Source of the DNA: Streptomyces glomeratus
Lineage (GTDB): Bacteria; Actinomycetota; Actinomycetes; Streptomycetales; Streptomycetaceae
Length of the DNA stretch: 64,000 nucleotides
Direction: 5' to 3'
Assembly (NCBI RefSeq): GCF_021462825.1
Contig: NZ_JAKEEB010000031.1
Coordinates: forward strand, 1-64,000
Shown: positions 6,884 through 15,192 of the stretch, one piece after another
How positions within the stretch are numbered: position 1 is the first letter of the stretch
Layout of the letters: each line of letters begins with the position of its first letter
The notes under the pieces: model-generated
What the model was told of the DNA's origin: nothing
Database searches by the model: none
Seen by the model: the letters and a program-made list of their open reading frames with translations, nothing else
Translations under genes and position numbers: made by a program

Positions 6884-8146
6884 CTACTTGCCCGCGTCGG
6901 CCGCCTTCACCAGCGCGTCCTTGGTGACCGCGCCCGCGTACACCTTGCCGTCGTCCGTCATCAGGGCGTTGACCAGGCGCGTGGAGAACACCGTGCCCGA
7001 ACCGAACTTGCCCTTGACGTGGTCGCCGAGGGAACCCAGGAATCCGGCGACCGCGCCGTCCTTGGACGAGGTGTCCGAGGGCATGCCCCCCTTGCTGCCG
7101 GTGTCGAGGACGACGATCGAGTTCCAGCCCTCGCCGATGGTCCTGGGCTCGGTGCCGGGTGCCGTCTTCTCGGGGCCGTGCGGCGCCTTCCCGTCGCCCC
7201 AGGCCGGCTTCTCGGCGCCATGGGTCCGCGCCTTGCTCCCGTCCTTCAGGTCGTCGCCCTGGGTGACCTTCGTGCCCTTGGGCGGCGTGAAGTCGAACGT
7301 CGACGCGGCCGGCCTGGTGAACGACACCTGGGTGAAGCCCGCGTCGACGACGGCCGCGCCGCCCGACGCCGGGGTCAGGGTGAACTTCAGCGGCAGCCCG
7401 GTCTTGGCGTCCACCGCGATGCTGATGGCGCCGACCGTCGTACCCGACTGCCGGGGCTTGATGAGCAGCTTGTACGCGTCGCGGCCCGCGACCTGCGCGG
7501 TGCCGTCGACCGTCACCGACGTCGTCTTGTCGGCGGCCTTCAGGGCCTCCGCGGCGAAGTCCTTCGGCGTGGTCGGCATGTCCTCGGGCGCCGCCTTCGC
7601 ACCCTTGTCGTCGCCCGCGCCGGTCGCGTGGTACGCCTGGTTCGACGCGCTGTCGTAGGCCCACACCTGGTCGCCGCTGCGGATGACGCTGTATTCGGCG
7701 GCCTTCTCGATGAGCGAGATCTTCTGCTTGTCCTGGCCGTCGGCGGCGATGCGCAGGGTGTGCGTGCCGGAGGCCAGCTCCAGCAGCTTGGAGCTCGGGT
7801 CCGCGGCCGAGCCGCCCTTGTCGCCCCCACCCTGCGAGAGCGCGCCCGAGGCGAGGCTGCTCTCCAGGCCGCCCAGGTTGGGCAGGCCCAGGTCCGTGCT
7901 GATCTTCATCGTGCCGGACATCTGCTGGACGTCCGACTTGGCGATCTTCTCGATGAGCTGCTGGGCGCTGATCTTCGGCAGGTCCGGGTCGCCGGATCCG
8001 GCGAACGCCGGGACGAGCCCAATGGTCGCGGCCGCCACCCCCACCACCGCGACCGGGACGACGTACCGTGCGGCCGTGCGCCGCCCGTCGCGTACGTCCT
8101 CGGCCTCGCCGGCGGGCGTGCTGCCGTCGGATTCGTACGGTGCCAT
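6884..8146 (-). CDS. membrane-anchored LolA-like outer-membrane-lipoprotein-sorting-fold protein
   Basis: 420 aa. After a cytoplasmic N-terminus of about 27 residues comes one membrane anchor (YVVPVAVVGVAAATIGLVPAF). The external part shows the LolA/LppX/DUF2092-type fold signature: MSGTMKISTDLG, LELASGTHTLRIAADGQDK, GDQVWAYDSASNQAYHA, and DAYKLLIKPRQSG. Such proteins bind lipids in a half-barrel. It is the first gene of an operon with an ABC exporter, so a role in lipid or amphiphile handling or sensing at the membrane surface is plausible. A disordered Gly/Lys/Pro-rich stretch interrupts the C-terminal third. No catalytic motif is seen. Confidence 0.75.
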   Translation of the reverse strand: MAPYESDGSTPAGEAEDVRDGRRTAARYVVPVAVVGVAAATIGLVPAFAGSGDPDLPKISAQQLIEKIAKSDVQQMSGTMKISTDLGLPNLGGLESSLASGALSQGGGDKGGSAADPSSKLLELASGTHTLRIAADGQDKQKISLIEKAAEYSVIRSGDQVWAYDSASNQAYHATGAGDDKGAKAAPEDMPTTPKDFAAEALKAADKTTSVTVDGTAQVAGRDAYKLLIKPRQSGTTVGAISIAVDAKTGLPLKFTLTPASGGAAVVDAGFTQVSFTRPAASTFDFTPPKGTKVTQGDDLKDGSKARTHGAEKPAWGDGKAPHGPEKTAPGTEPRTIGEGWNSIVVLDTGSKGGMPSDTSSKDGAVAGFLGSLGDHVKGKFGSGTVFSTRLVNALMTDDGKVYAGAVTKDALVKAADAGK

Positions 8147-8807
8147 GTGTGCCTTACCTCCGTCATCGGCGGCGGCCTACCGTGCGTGCCCTGGTCCACC
8201 CCTGTGCCGCCATTCTCACCCGAACTCCTGTGAGGTGGTTTACCCATCTGACCAAAGCGGCCCCGAAGAAACGTCAGCCCGCGGACTCAACTCCGCGTAA
8301 TCCTGGGGTATGACACGGCGGGGCGGCGACTACTCCGACCCGTAGGGGTCCGGGGTCGGGGGGCCAGGGTGGGGGCTCCGACTGCGGGGCCGGGACCCGG
8401 GAGTCCAGGAGGCCGGGGCCCCGAGTCCAGGAGGCCGGAGTCCGGGGCCCGAGGTTCGCGGAGGCGCGGGGGTCGTAGGGAGAAGACGCCTCCTTGCCCC
8501 CCTGGTCAGTGCGGCGCGCCCGGCGTGATCTAGCGTGGCGCGCCCGGCGTGATCAGCGTGGCGCGCACGGCGTGATCGGTGCGGCGCGCACGGCATGATC
8601 GGTACGGTACGCCCGGCATGATCGGTACGGTACGCCCGGCATGATCCGTGCCGGGGTGCGCGCGGCCGTCCGGGGCGGCGGCCGGAGCGACGGCCCGGCG
8701 ACCGGCGGCGCCGCGGCATGGAGTCGAGCCCGGCCATGTGACCTGATTCACAAACGCGAGGCGGCAGCCGGAGGCCCCATCCGTGACGGCACAGCATGAG
8801 CGGCGCC
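8147..8807. other. 661-bp intergenic region with repeats
   Basis: The 5' region of the LolA-like operon (8147-8330) is less GC-rich and should hold its promoter, but I cannot name boxes with confidence. The region 8400-8436 carries two copies of GAGTCCAGGAGGCCGG. The region 8504-8650 is a 23-bp tandem array, listed separately. No gene is supported: open frames across it only read the repeat. Confidence 0.6.
8504..8650. repeat. 23-bp tandem repeat array, six copies plus a partial one
   Basis: Units start at 8504, 8527, 8551, 8574, 8597 and 8620, with a partial unit at 8643. The consensus is GATCGGTNCGGNNCGCCCGGCRT; unit 2 is 24 bp long. Units 5 and 6 are identical, and units 1-4 have drifted. 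There are no unique spacers between units, so this is not a CRISPR. The array lies between the 3' end of the polyprenyl synthase gene and the promoter region of the ABC operon. Confidence 0.85.
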
Positions 8808-9818
8808 TCAGCCCGCCCGGTGCACCACCGCGTCGCACAGCTCCATCAGGGCGGCCTTCGCGCCGCAGTCCGGCAGCGGGGCCAGGCCCGAGCGGGCGTC
8901 CTCCACATAGCGGACCGTGTCGCGGCGCGCCAGCTCCAGAGCAGGGTGGGCGCGCAGGCGGGCGAGGGCCTCGGCATGCCGGGCGTCGTCCGTGAGGTCG
9001 GAGTCCAGAAGCTCGCACAGGGCGATGTCCTCGGGCAGCCCCATGCGCTCCACACGCTCACGCAGCCGCAGGACCGGGAGGGTGGGAATGCCCTCACGCA
9101 GGTCCGTCCCCGGCGTCTTCCCGGACTCATGCGAGTCCGACGCGATGTCCAGGACGTCGTCGGCCAGCTGGAACGCCACGCCCAGCCGCTCGCCGTACTG
9201 CGTGAGCACGTCCACGACCGTCTCGTCGGCCCCCGACATCATCGCCCCGAAGCGGCACGCCACGGCCACCAGCGAGCCGGTCTTGCCGCCGAGGACGTCG
9301 AGGTAGTGCTCCACCGGGTCACGGCCGTCCCGCGGACCCGCCGTCTCCAGGATCTGTCCCGTGACCAGCCGCTCGAACGCCTCGGCCTGGATCCGGACCG
9401 CCTCCGGACCGAGATCGGCCAGGATGTGCGACGCCCTCGCGAACAGGAAGTCACCCGTGAGGACCGCGACCGAGTTGCCCCAGCGGGTGTTCGCGCTGTC
9501 CACCCCGCGCCGCACCTCGGCCTCGTCCATCACGTCGTCGTGGTACAGCGTGGCGAGGTGGGTCAGCTCCACGACCACGGCCGAGGGCACGATGCCCGGC
9601 GCGTACGGGTCGCCGAACTGCGCCGCGAGCATCACCAGCAGCGGCCGGAACCGCTTCCCGCCCGCACGCACCAGGTGCTGCGCGGCCTCCGTGATGAACG
9701 GCACCTCACTCTTGGTGGCCTCGAGCAGCCCCTCCTCGACAGCGGCCAATCCGGCCTGGACATCGGCCTCCAGAGCCTGGTCCCGCACGCTCAGCCCGAA
9801 CGGCCCGACGACGGTCAC
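8808..9818 (-). CDS. long-chain polyprenyl diphosphate synthase (probable menaquinone side-chain synthase)
   Basis: 336 aa from GTG 9818, preceded by AGGAGACCCC. Both aspartate-rich Mg-binding motifs of trans-isoprenyl synthases are intact: DDVMD at residues 94-98 and DDVLD at 220-224. So is the GGKRFRPLLV substrate-binding motif near residue 53. The first motif is the short DDxxD form. It should condense isopentenyl diphosphate onto an allylic primer to make the prenyl tail. The presence of mqn and men genes in the same window makes the menaquinone tail the best guess. An in-frame ATG at 9890 is possible but lacks a good ribosome binding site. Confidence 0.88.
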   Translation of the reverse strand: MTVVGPFGLSVRDQALEADVQAGLAAVEEGLLEATKSEVPFITEAAQHLVRAGGKRFRPLLVMLAAQFGDPYAPGIVPSAVVVELTHLATLYHDDVMDEAEVRRGVDSANTRWGNSVAVLTGDFLFARASHILADLGPEAVRIQAEAFERLVTGQILETAGPRDGRDPVEHYLDVLGGKTGSLVAVACRFGAMMSGADETVVDVLTQYGERLGVAFQLADDVLDIASDSHESGKTPGTDLREGIPTLPVLRLRERVERMGLPEDIALCELLDSDLTDDARHAEALARLRAHPALELARRDTVRYVEDARSGLAPLPDCGAKAALMELCDAVVHRAG

Positions 9819-9830
9819 GTGGGGTCTCCT

Positions 9831-9859
9831 GTCTGCTGATGTCTGCTGATGTCTGCTGA
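9831..9859. repeat. 10-bp direct repeat, three copies, upstream of the polyprenyl synthase start
   Basis: GTCTGCTGAT occurs at 9831-9840 and 9841-9850, with a third copy at 9851-9859 that ends in GAC instead of GAT. It sits immediately 5' of the Shine-Dalgarno sequence of the polyprenyl synthase gene, i.e. in its leader or promoter. Confidence 0.75.
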
Positions 9860-10540
9860 CGATCACACGGTCGGTCTCATGGACGGTCACTTGGTCGATG
9901 ACGTCGCCCGTCGACGTGGCTCATACAGTTTGTCGATCTGTCGCCGTCATCCCTCAAGTCAGCGTATCCGGTCACGTTTCGATCACCACGAGCGCCCACT
10001 GTTCCAGGCCGGGCGGTATCGGATCACGAGCGGCATGTTCTTGATCGTCTGATACGAACATGCATTCCCTGACATAACCGACAAACACCCCTCGCGACCG
10101 GAACCAACCCCCTCACTCCGGCCCGAGAGCACCCGAAGGCACTCCTCCCCGCACTCGACGACCTCAAGGCGTCACTCATGCGCCATGGAAGCCGGAGCCC
10201 TGGACTCCCAGCCTTCCCCCATACGGCCGCCCATGCCCCCCGCGCGGCATGCCCGCACCCAGAGAACTCCCCCGCCGGGTGGCCGCAACACGCAAAAGGT
10301 GCCCTCTTTGCCCGAATAAGCCACTTATGTCATTAAGCATCGATGGCGGCCGGGGGGACGGGAGTGAAATGGCTCACGTCCACGACAGGCGAGACATCGC
10401 GCACCCCCCGTCAACTATCCCTTTGCTCATGGGAACTTGAACTCCACCCAACAATTCGGATCAGTTTCCCTATTCCCCCTCTTCAAGGTCAATTCGGAAG
10501 GACTGTGACTTGACCGCTTGTTCCCGACATGTGCTCTCGC
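9860..10540. other. intergenic region between divergent polyprenyl synthase and SLT genes
   Basis: About 680 bp without a supported gene. It is less GC-rich than the surroundings. It holds a perfect 8-bp inverted repeat at 10033-10063, a weak GCAAA/TTTGC dyad at 10292-10311, and a GGTCAA/TTGACC dyad (10487-10492 / 10510-10515) just upstream of the riboswitch promoter. I see no RNA gene. Confidence 0.5.
10033..10063. repeat. perfect 8-bp inverted repeat with 15-bp spacer
   Basis: GCATGTTC at 10033-10040 and GAACATGC at 10056-10063. It could be an operator or a hairpin. It does not match the Streptomyces SOS box (GAAC-N4-GTTC) because the half-sites are in the opposite order and spacing. Confidence 0.6.
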
Positions 10541-10547
10541 ATACCTT
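10518..10547 (+). promoter_or_regulatory. candidate promoter of the riboswitch-SLT transcript
   Basis: TTGTTC (10518-10523), an 18-bp spacer and TACCTT (10542-10547) would start RNA near 10554, about ten bases before the first riboswitch stem. The match to consensus is only fair. Confidence 0.3.
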
Positions 10548-10564
10548 CCCCTCGACCCGAGCGG

Positions 10565-10745
10565 AACGCCGAATCCTGCCGCCGCTCGGACGCCCATCGA
10601 CCACGACGGCAGGAGCGGGGGACCCAGGTAAGCCGCCGATTCGGACACCGCGCCGGAACGGCTAGGGGTGAAGCCGTGGCCTCGACATCGAGGACACGGC
10701 CGGGCACCTCCCCGCCCGAACCCGACAGCTCACCTCGCAGGCGTT
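10565..10745 (+). promoter_or_regulatory. ydaO/yuaA-type c-di-AMP riboswitch
   Basis: The closing stem P1 is AACGCC (10565-10570) with GGCGTT (10740-10745). The next stem is CCTGCCG (10575-10581) with CGGCAGG (10607-10613). Conserved ydaO blocks appear in order: GCCGAATCCTGCCG, GGAGCGGGGGACCCA (10612 on), GGGGTGAAGCCG (10665 on), and CGAACCCGACAGCTCACCTC (10718 on). P1 closes right beside the ribosome binding site GGAGAGG (10746-10752) of the SLT gene. In Streptomyces this riboswitch class lowers expression of cell-wall lytic genes such as rpfA when c-di-AMP is high. Control by transcription or translation cannot be decided here. Confidence 0.93.
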
Positions 10746-10760
10746 GGAGAGGAATGCGAC

Positions 10761-11285
10761 ATGCCCGCTTTCGCCCTGCCCGCATGCCGTCGGGACCGCG
10801 GCTCCAAGGCCGCCCGTCTCACCCGTGCCCTCGCACTCGCGGGGTCGGGTGCCGCCGTTCTCGCCCTGCCGGTCATGGGAGCAACCAGCGCTTCCGCCGC
10901 GACCGGTAGCCCGGCGATGGCCACCGCCGCCCGCGTCGCCGCGGCCAAGACCTTGACCACCCGCGGCGCCACCCTCGACAGCTGGATCCGCCAGTCGCTG
11001 GAGGTCATGGCCCAGCACGGCATCCCCGGCACGTACAACGGCATCTACCGCAACGTGATGCGCGAGTCGTCCGGCAACCCCAAGGCCATCAACCTGTGGG
11101 ACTCCAACGCCCGTAAGGGCATTCCGTCGAAGGGTCTGCTGCAGATCATCGACCCGACCTTCGCCGCGTACCACGTGCCCGGCACGGCGTTCGACCCGTA
11201 CGACCCGGTGGCGAACATCACGGCCGCGTGCAACTACGCCGCCCACCGCTACGGCTCGATCGACAACGTCAACAGCGCGTACTAA
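10761..11285 (+). CDS. secreted lytic transglycosylase-like protein (SLT domain), riboswitch controlled
   Basis: 174 aa from ATG 10761, with GGAGAGG 8 bp upstream; earlier in-frame starts lie inside the riboswitch and are rejected. A signal peptide spans about residues 1-46 (RLTRALALAGSGAAVLALPV, cleavage after ASA). The mature part is an SLT/goose-lysozyme fold: YRNVMRESSGNP with catalytic Glu102, then SKGLLQIIDPTFAAYH and the C-terminal NITAACNYAAHRYGS. It should cleave peptidoglycan glycan strands outside the cell, as in the Streptomyces Swl enzymes. The c-di-AMP riboswitch ties it to germination and growth control. Its stop overlaps the convergent HAD gene by 4 bp. Confidence 0.92.
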   Translation: MPAFALPACRRDRGSKAARLTRALALAGSGAAVLALPVMGATSASAATGSPAMATAARVAAAKTLTTRGATLDSWIRQSLEVMAQHGIPGTYNGIYRNVMRESSGNPKAINLWDSNARKGIPSKGLLQIIDPTFAAYHVPGTAFDPYDPVANITAACNYAAHRYGSIDNVNSAY

Positions 11286-12151
11286 TACCCCTCCTCATGG
11301 CCGACGGACTCCCGGCCGCCGATGATGTCGGCCGGTGTCCGGTGGCCGCCGAAGAGTCGTTCGAGGACGACGGCGATGCCGTCGTCCTCGTTCGACATGG
11401 TGATCTCGTCCGCCACGGCCTTGAGTTCGGGGTGGGCGTTGGCCATGGCCACCCCGTGCGCGGCCCACGCGAACATCGGGATGTCATTGGGCATGTCCCC
11501 GAAGGCGATGGTCTCCGACGGGCCGAGGCCCAGGTGGTCTGCGGCCAGTGCGAGCCCGGTCGCCTTGGTGATGCCGCACGGCTGGAGTTCCACGGTGCCG
11601 GGCCCGGACATGGTGACCGTCGCGAGGGAACCGACCGCCGCGCGGGCTGCCGTCGCCAACTCGTCGTCCGACAGGGCGTGATGGCGCAGCAGCACCTTGC
11701 TGATCGGCTCGCACCACAGGTCGTCGCGCCGCTCGACCCGTACCGCGGGCAGCGTGGGGTGCGGCATCCGGTAGCCGGGTTCGATGAGCGTGAGCCCGTC
11801 CACCCCGTCCTGGTCGACGGCCGCGTACACCTGCCCCACCTCTGCCTCGATCTTGCCGAGCGCGGTCTCGGCCAACTCCCGGTCCAGGGTGACGGAGAAC
11901 AGCAGCCGGTTCGCGCCGGCGTCGTACACCTGCGCGCCCTGCCCGCACACCGCGAGCCCCTTACTGCCGAGGTCGTCGAGCAGCGGCCGCACCCTTGGCG
12001 CCGGACGCCCCGTCACGACGAGGTGCTGTGCGCCTGCCTCCGAGGCCCGCGCCAGGGCGGCCCTGGACCGGTCGGAGAGCGTGTCGTCGTCACGCAACAG
12101 CGTTCCGTCCAAGTCAGTGGCGATGAGTGAATATGCGAAGGGTGCGGCCAT
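11282..12151 (-). CDS. Cof-type HAD-superfamily hydrolase
   Basis: 289 aa from ATG 12151. All HAD motifs are present: DLDGTLL (nucleophile Asp13, acid/base Asp15), motif II VVTGR, motif III Lys in ITKATGLALAADHLG, and motif IV FGDMPNDIPM. The large cap between motifs II and III makes it a type IIB (Cof) phosphatase; these act on sugar phosphates or flavin precursors. The ribosome binding site at 12151 is poor, and an in-frame ATG at 12223 would add 24 residues. It is convergent with the SLT gene, with a 4-bp 3' overlap. Confidence 0.87.
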   Translation of the reverse strand: MAAPFAYSLIATDLDGTLLRDDDTLSDRSRAALARASEAGAQHLVVTGRPAPRVRPLLDDLGSKGLAVCGQGAQVYDAGANRLLFSVTLDRELAETALGKIEAEVGQVYAAVDQDGVDGLTLIEPGYRMPHPTLPAVRVERRDDLWCEPISKVLLRHHALSDDELATAARAAVGSLATVTMSGPGTVELQPCGITKATGLALAADHLGLGPSETIAFGDMPNDIPMFAWAAHGVAMANAHPELKAVADEITMSNEDDGIAVVLERLFGGHRTPADIIGGRESVGHEEGY

Positions 12152-12452
12152 GATCAGAGAATACGGATGGAACGCCCCGCCGACTCGGCGCGAACCGGAG
12201 GACGTCCGGTGTCCCGCGTCCACCGAACTCCCGTAGCGTCACACCGTAGTTGCCGCGCACTGTCCGGAACACGACGGACGGCGTCCGGCCCCGGCGTGAA
12301 CCGGCCGGGGCCCGGGGGCGCGACGGTGCCGCGCCCCCTCTTGATCGCCGATCGCCGACCGCCGAGCCGATCGCCGGCCGCTGAGCTGATCGCTCATCGC
12401 TGAACCGTGGTCGCCGATCCGTAGCCCCGGCCGAAACCCCGGCCCGGCCGCC
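12152..12452. other. intergenic region with terminator and short GATCGCC repeats
   Basis: This 300-bp gap lies downstream of the flavoprotein gene and upstream of the HAD gene. It contains a 9-bp hairpin (12314-12338). Between 12343 and 12420 it carries a run of degenerate GATCGCCG and CGCTGA units on a 7-8 bp period. No gene is seen. Confidence 0.55.
12314..12338 (-). terminator. 9-bp GC hairpin downstream of the flavoprotein gene
   Basis: GGGGGCGCG at 12314-12322 pairs with CGCGCCCCC at 12330-12338 over a 7-nt loop. It lies 115 bp past the stop of the FAD-dependent gene, so it is the likely end of that two-gene transcript. Confidence 0.55.
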
Positions 12453-13655
12453 TCAGCCGTGTGCCGCCGCCAGGTGCTTCGCCAGCCGGGGTGAGGCGAA
12501 TTCCGTGCCGCACACGAAGCGCATCACCGGCCCGTACGAGGCCGCCGCGGGCAGGCCCGTGAAGTACAGGCCCGGGACGGAGGACACATAACCCGGGCCG
12601 AGCCGCGGAGTGCCCCGGCTCACCGCCAGTTCCGTGCGCAGTTCGTGGCCCAGGAAGTCCATCGCCGCTATGTCCACGCGGTAGCCCGTGGCGGCGATCA
12701 CATGGTCCGCGGTGAGTTCCTCCGTGTGGCCCGTGTGCGTCCGGACCGTCAGGACGGGGCTGCCGTCCGGCGCGGCCGCGCCGACCACGGCAACGACCTC
12801 GCGCACCTGCACCTTGCTCTGGAAGCGGTCACGCAGCCACCACGCGCCCAGCGGGCCGAGGACCCGGCGGACCAGGTAGTGACGGGTCCGGGCCGGGAGG
12901 AACCGGTACGGGTGCGGGTAGTAGCTCAGCGCCCACAGCGACCAGGCTCGGCCGAAGGGCGATTCGGGCCGGAGCTTCGGCTGATCCCAGGGGGGCGCGC
13001 CGAAGGCCACCTTGCCCTGGCCCCGCGAGATCACCCGCACCTGCGCGCCGGCCTCGGCCGCGAGCGCCGCCGTCTCCAGGGCGGACTGTCCCGCGCCGAT
13101 GACCAGCAGCTCCTTGCCGGAGAAGCGGGTCAGGTCATGGTGCTGGGAGCTGTGGGAGACCGGCCCCGTGGGGGTGGGGCCGTCCGCCGCGGCGGCGGCC
13201 AGCTCCGGTGGGAGGTGGGCCAGGCCCGACAGCCCGGTGGCCACCACGACCGCCCGCGCCGCGAACTGCTCGCCGGAGTCCAGCTTCAGTTCGAAGCCGC
13301 CGCCCTGCCGACGGTCCACCGAGACGACCTTGACGCGCTCCAGCTTGGGCACCAGTTGCTGCTGGAACCACTCGCCGTAGGCGATGAACGTCTCGACCGG
13401 GATGATGTCCTCGTCGGTCACCAGCCGGGCGATGCCCGCCGCGTCGCAGTAGTCGGCCAGGGTGTGGCCGCGCTGGGGGGCGTCGATGTTCGAGGCGACG
13501 GGGGTCGACTTCAGGAGCATGCCCTCGGGCATGTGGTCGCGCCAGCTCACCATGGGCTCGCCGAAGACGCGTACCGCGATACCACGCGCCCGCAGATGGG
13601 CGGCGGTGGACAGACCGAACGGCCCGGCACCGATGACTGCTACCGGTTGAATCAC
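12453..13655 (-). CDS. FAD/NAD(P)-binding oxidoreductase (flavin-containing monooxygenase-like)
   Basis: 400 aa. There are two Rossmann motifs: GAGPFGLSTAAHL at residue 9 for FAD and VIGAGQSALETAALA near residue 185 for NAD(P)H. An ATG motif (VIAATGYRVDI) occurs near residue 315. The two-dinucleotide-domain layout fits group B flavoprotein monooxygenases or related oxidoreductases. Its start ATG 13655 follows GGGAGGGA. It lies 52 bp downstream of an ATP-grasp gene in the same direction and is probably cotranscribed. The substrate is not evident, and no siderophore or NRPS gene is nearby. Confidence 0.83.
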   Translation of the reverse strand: MIQPVAVIGAGPFGLSTAAHLRARGIAVRVFGEPMVSWRDHMPEGMLLKSTPVASNIDAPQRGHTLADYCDAAGIARLVTDEDIIPVETFIAYGEWFQQQLVPKLERVKVVSVDRRQGGGFELKLDSGEQFAARAVVVATGLSGLAHLPPELAAAAADGPTPTGPVSHSSQHHDLTRFSGKELLVIGAGQSALETAALAAEAGAQVRVISRGQGKVAFGAPPWDQPKLRPESPFGRAWSLWALSYYPHPYRFLPARTRHYLVRRVLGPLGAWWLRDRFQSKVQVREVVAVVGAAAPDGSPVLTVRTHTGHTEELTADHVIAATGYRVDIAAMDFLGHELRTELAVSRGTPRLGPGYVSSVPGLYFTGLPAAASYGPVMRFVCGTEFASPRLAKHLAAAHG

Positions 13656-13707
13656 GAAGTCCCTCCCCAGGACGCGACATGCCTACTTCGTGGTGGAGCC
13701 GTACGCG

Positions 13708-14982
13708 CTAGCGCGTACTCGTTGTGGAGCCGCGGCGGTTGGTCCGCCACAGCTGATAGAGGTGCTTCGCGCCCGGCCGCACGAAGCGCGCGATCATCGT
13801 GAAGAACGGCCGCGGGTCGTCACCCGCGAACCAGGCCAGCTCCGTACCGCTCGCGCGGGCCGGCGCGTGCGGCGTCGTGTAGCCGCTGCGCCGGTAGGCG
13901 AGCAGGGCGGGCAGGTCGATGTTCTCCACGATGTACCGGTGACCCGCGCGCTGTTCCCCCTCCGGGACCGTGCGGCCGGTCAGGTCCAGATGCATGGCGC
14001 GGACGACGTCCACCCCCGCCTCGTTCTCGAAGAGGCGGAACTGGGCGCCCATGCGCGGGTTGAAGTCGAGCAGTTTGTACCGGCCGTCACGACGGTCGAA
14101 GCGCAGGTCCAGGTCGACGATGCCGGTGAAGCCGATCTGCTTGATGAAACGTGCGGCGAGGTCCGCGAGTTCCGGGTTGTCGACGACGTACGCGTTCGCC
14201 GTCATACCGGCGTGCGGCGGCCAGGAACGGACCTTGACGCCGGTGAACAGGGCGAGCGGGGTGGAGTCCTGGGCGAAGTACGCGTGCACGATCCAGTCCT
14301 CGGCCTCCTCCCGCGGCAGGTACTCCTGGAGAATCACACCGGGGCGCTCGCCCCAGTCCCGGGCCAGCGTGAGCAGCCCCTCGGGGGTGGTGATCCGGGT
14401 CGTGCCGTTCACGGCGGGCCGTTCACGGCGTACGAACGCCTCGCGGTTCTTGGCCACGAGCGGGAAGCGGGCCTTCTCGGCGAAGCGCACGATGTCGTCG
14501 TACGACTGCGGGAAGGCGGCCTGGGGGCTCGGGATGCCGTGTTCCACGCACAGCTCGTGCAGGCCCTGCTTGCTGGCGAGGCGGCGCGGCAGCTTGGCGT
14601 CCACCTTCGGGAACAGGAAGGGGCCGGCGAGGACGTCCTGGTGCTCGGCGATCAGGACGGCGGCCTCCTCGTCGGTGGGGATGAGCACCGTCGGCCGGCC
14701 GATGCGGCGTCCGATGCGCAACAGCCCCTCCACGAGCCGTTCCGGTTCCTCCGTCCCGGTGGTCGGCCACACGAAGGCGCGCCGCAGATAGCGGGAGACC
14801 GCAGCCGGCGTGTAACGGTCCTCGGTGATCGCGTACATCGGTATTCCGAGCCGGCCCAGGCTGCGGATGGCCCCGACCCCGCCGTGGTGCAGCGGGTAGT
14901 CGCCGAATTTCACGATGAGCCCCGGCACCTCACGGTCCGCGTCGAACGGCGCGCCGGTGCTCCTGGCCACGGGTCCCCCCAC
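13708..14982 (-). CDS. ATP-grasp carboxylate-amine ligase family protein
   Basis: 424 aa from GTG 14982 behind GGGGGGACAC. An N-terminal Rossmann-like domain (VKFGDYPLHHGGVGAIRSLG) is followed by an ATP-grasp fold. That fold shows a phosphate-binding loop with Lys in PLVAKNREAF, acidic ATP contacts at VILQEYLP, and the metal-binding end DLDLRFDR / LLDFNPRMGAQF with the D-x-N-P-R pattern. ATP-grasp enzymes of this kind join a carboxylate to an amine through an acyl phosphate. With the downstream flavoprotein it makes a two-gene cassette. The product is unknown. Confidence 0.83.
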   Translation of the reverse strand: MGGPVARSTGAPFDADREVPGLIVKFGDYPLHHGGVGAIRSLGRLGIPMYAITEDRYTPAAVSRYLRRAFVWPTTGTEEPERLVEGLLRIGRRIGRPTVLIPTDEEAAVLIAEHQDVLAGPFLFPKVDAKLPRRLASKQGLHELCVEHGIPSPQAAFPQSYDDIVRFAEKARFPLVAKNREAFVRRERPAVNGTTRITTPEGLLTLARDWGERPGVILQEYLPREEAEDWIVHAYFAQDSTPLALFTGVKVRSWPPHAGMTANAYVVDNPELADLAARFIKQIGFTGIVDLDLRFDRRDGRYKLLDFNPRMGAQFRLFENEAGVDVVRAMHLDLTGRTVPEGEQRAGHRYIVENIDLPALLAYRRSGYTTPHAPARASGTELAWFAGDDPRPFFTMIARFVRPGAKHLYQLWRTNRRGSTTSTR

Positions 14983-15192
14983 GTGTCCCCCCTATGGACC
15001 GGACCCACCCCGTCCGTGTCCCCAAAGGACGCTAAGCCGGAATTGGGTACTCCGACAAGGCCTATTCGGACATTGCGAACTCTTTAGACACTGCCCAAGA
15101 CACGGAACTCACCCGTAACGTGTGCGGCGACCACATGGAACACAACCCCATGCACCGCACACCTGACGTGCACGAAAGCGAGGCAGCATCCC

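Noticed and set aside
8504..8650. Possible CRISPR array
   Set aside because: Units are directly adjacent without unique spacers, and no cas genes are present.
8530..9018. Arg/Pro-rich open frames across the repeat array
   Set aside because: They only translate the tandem repeat and low-complexity DNA and lack a ribosome binding site.
10033..10063. SOS box
   Set aside because: The half-site order and 15-bp spacer do not fit GAAC-N4-GTTC.
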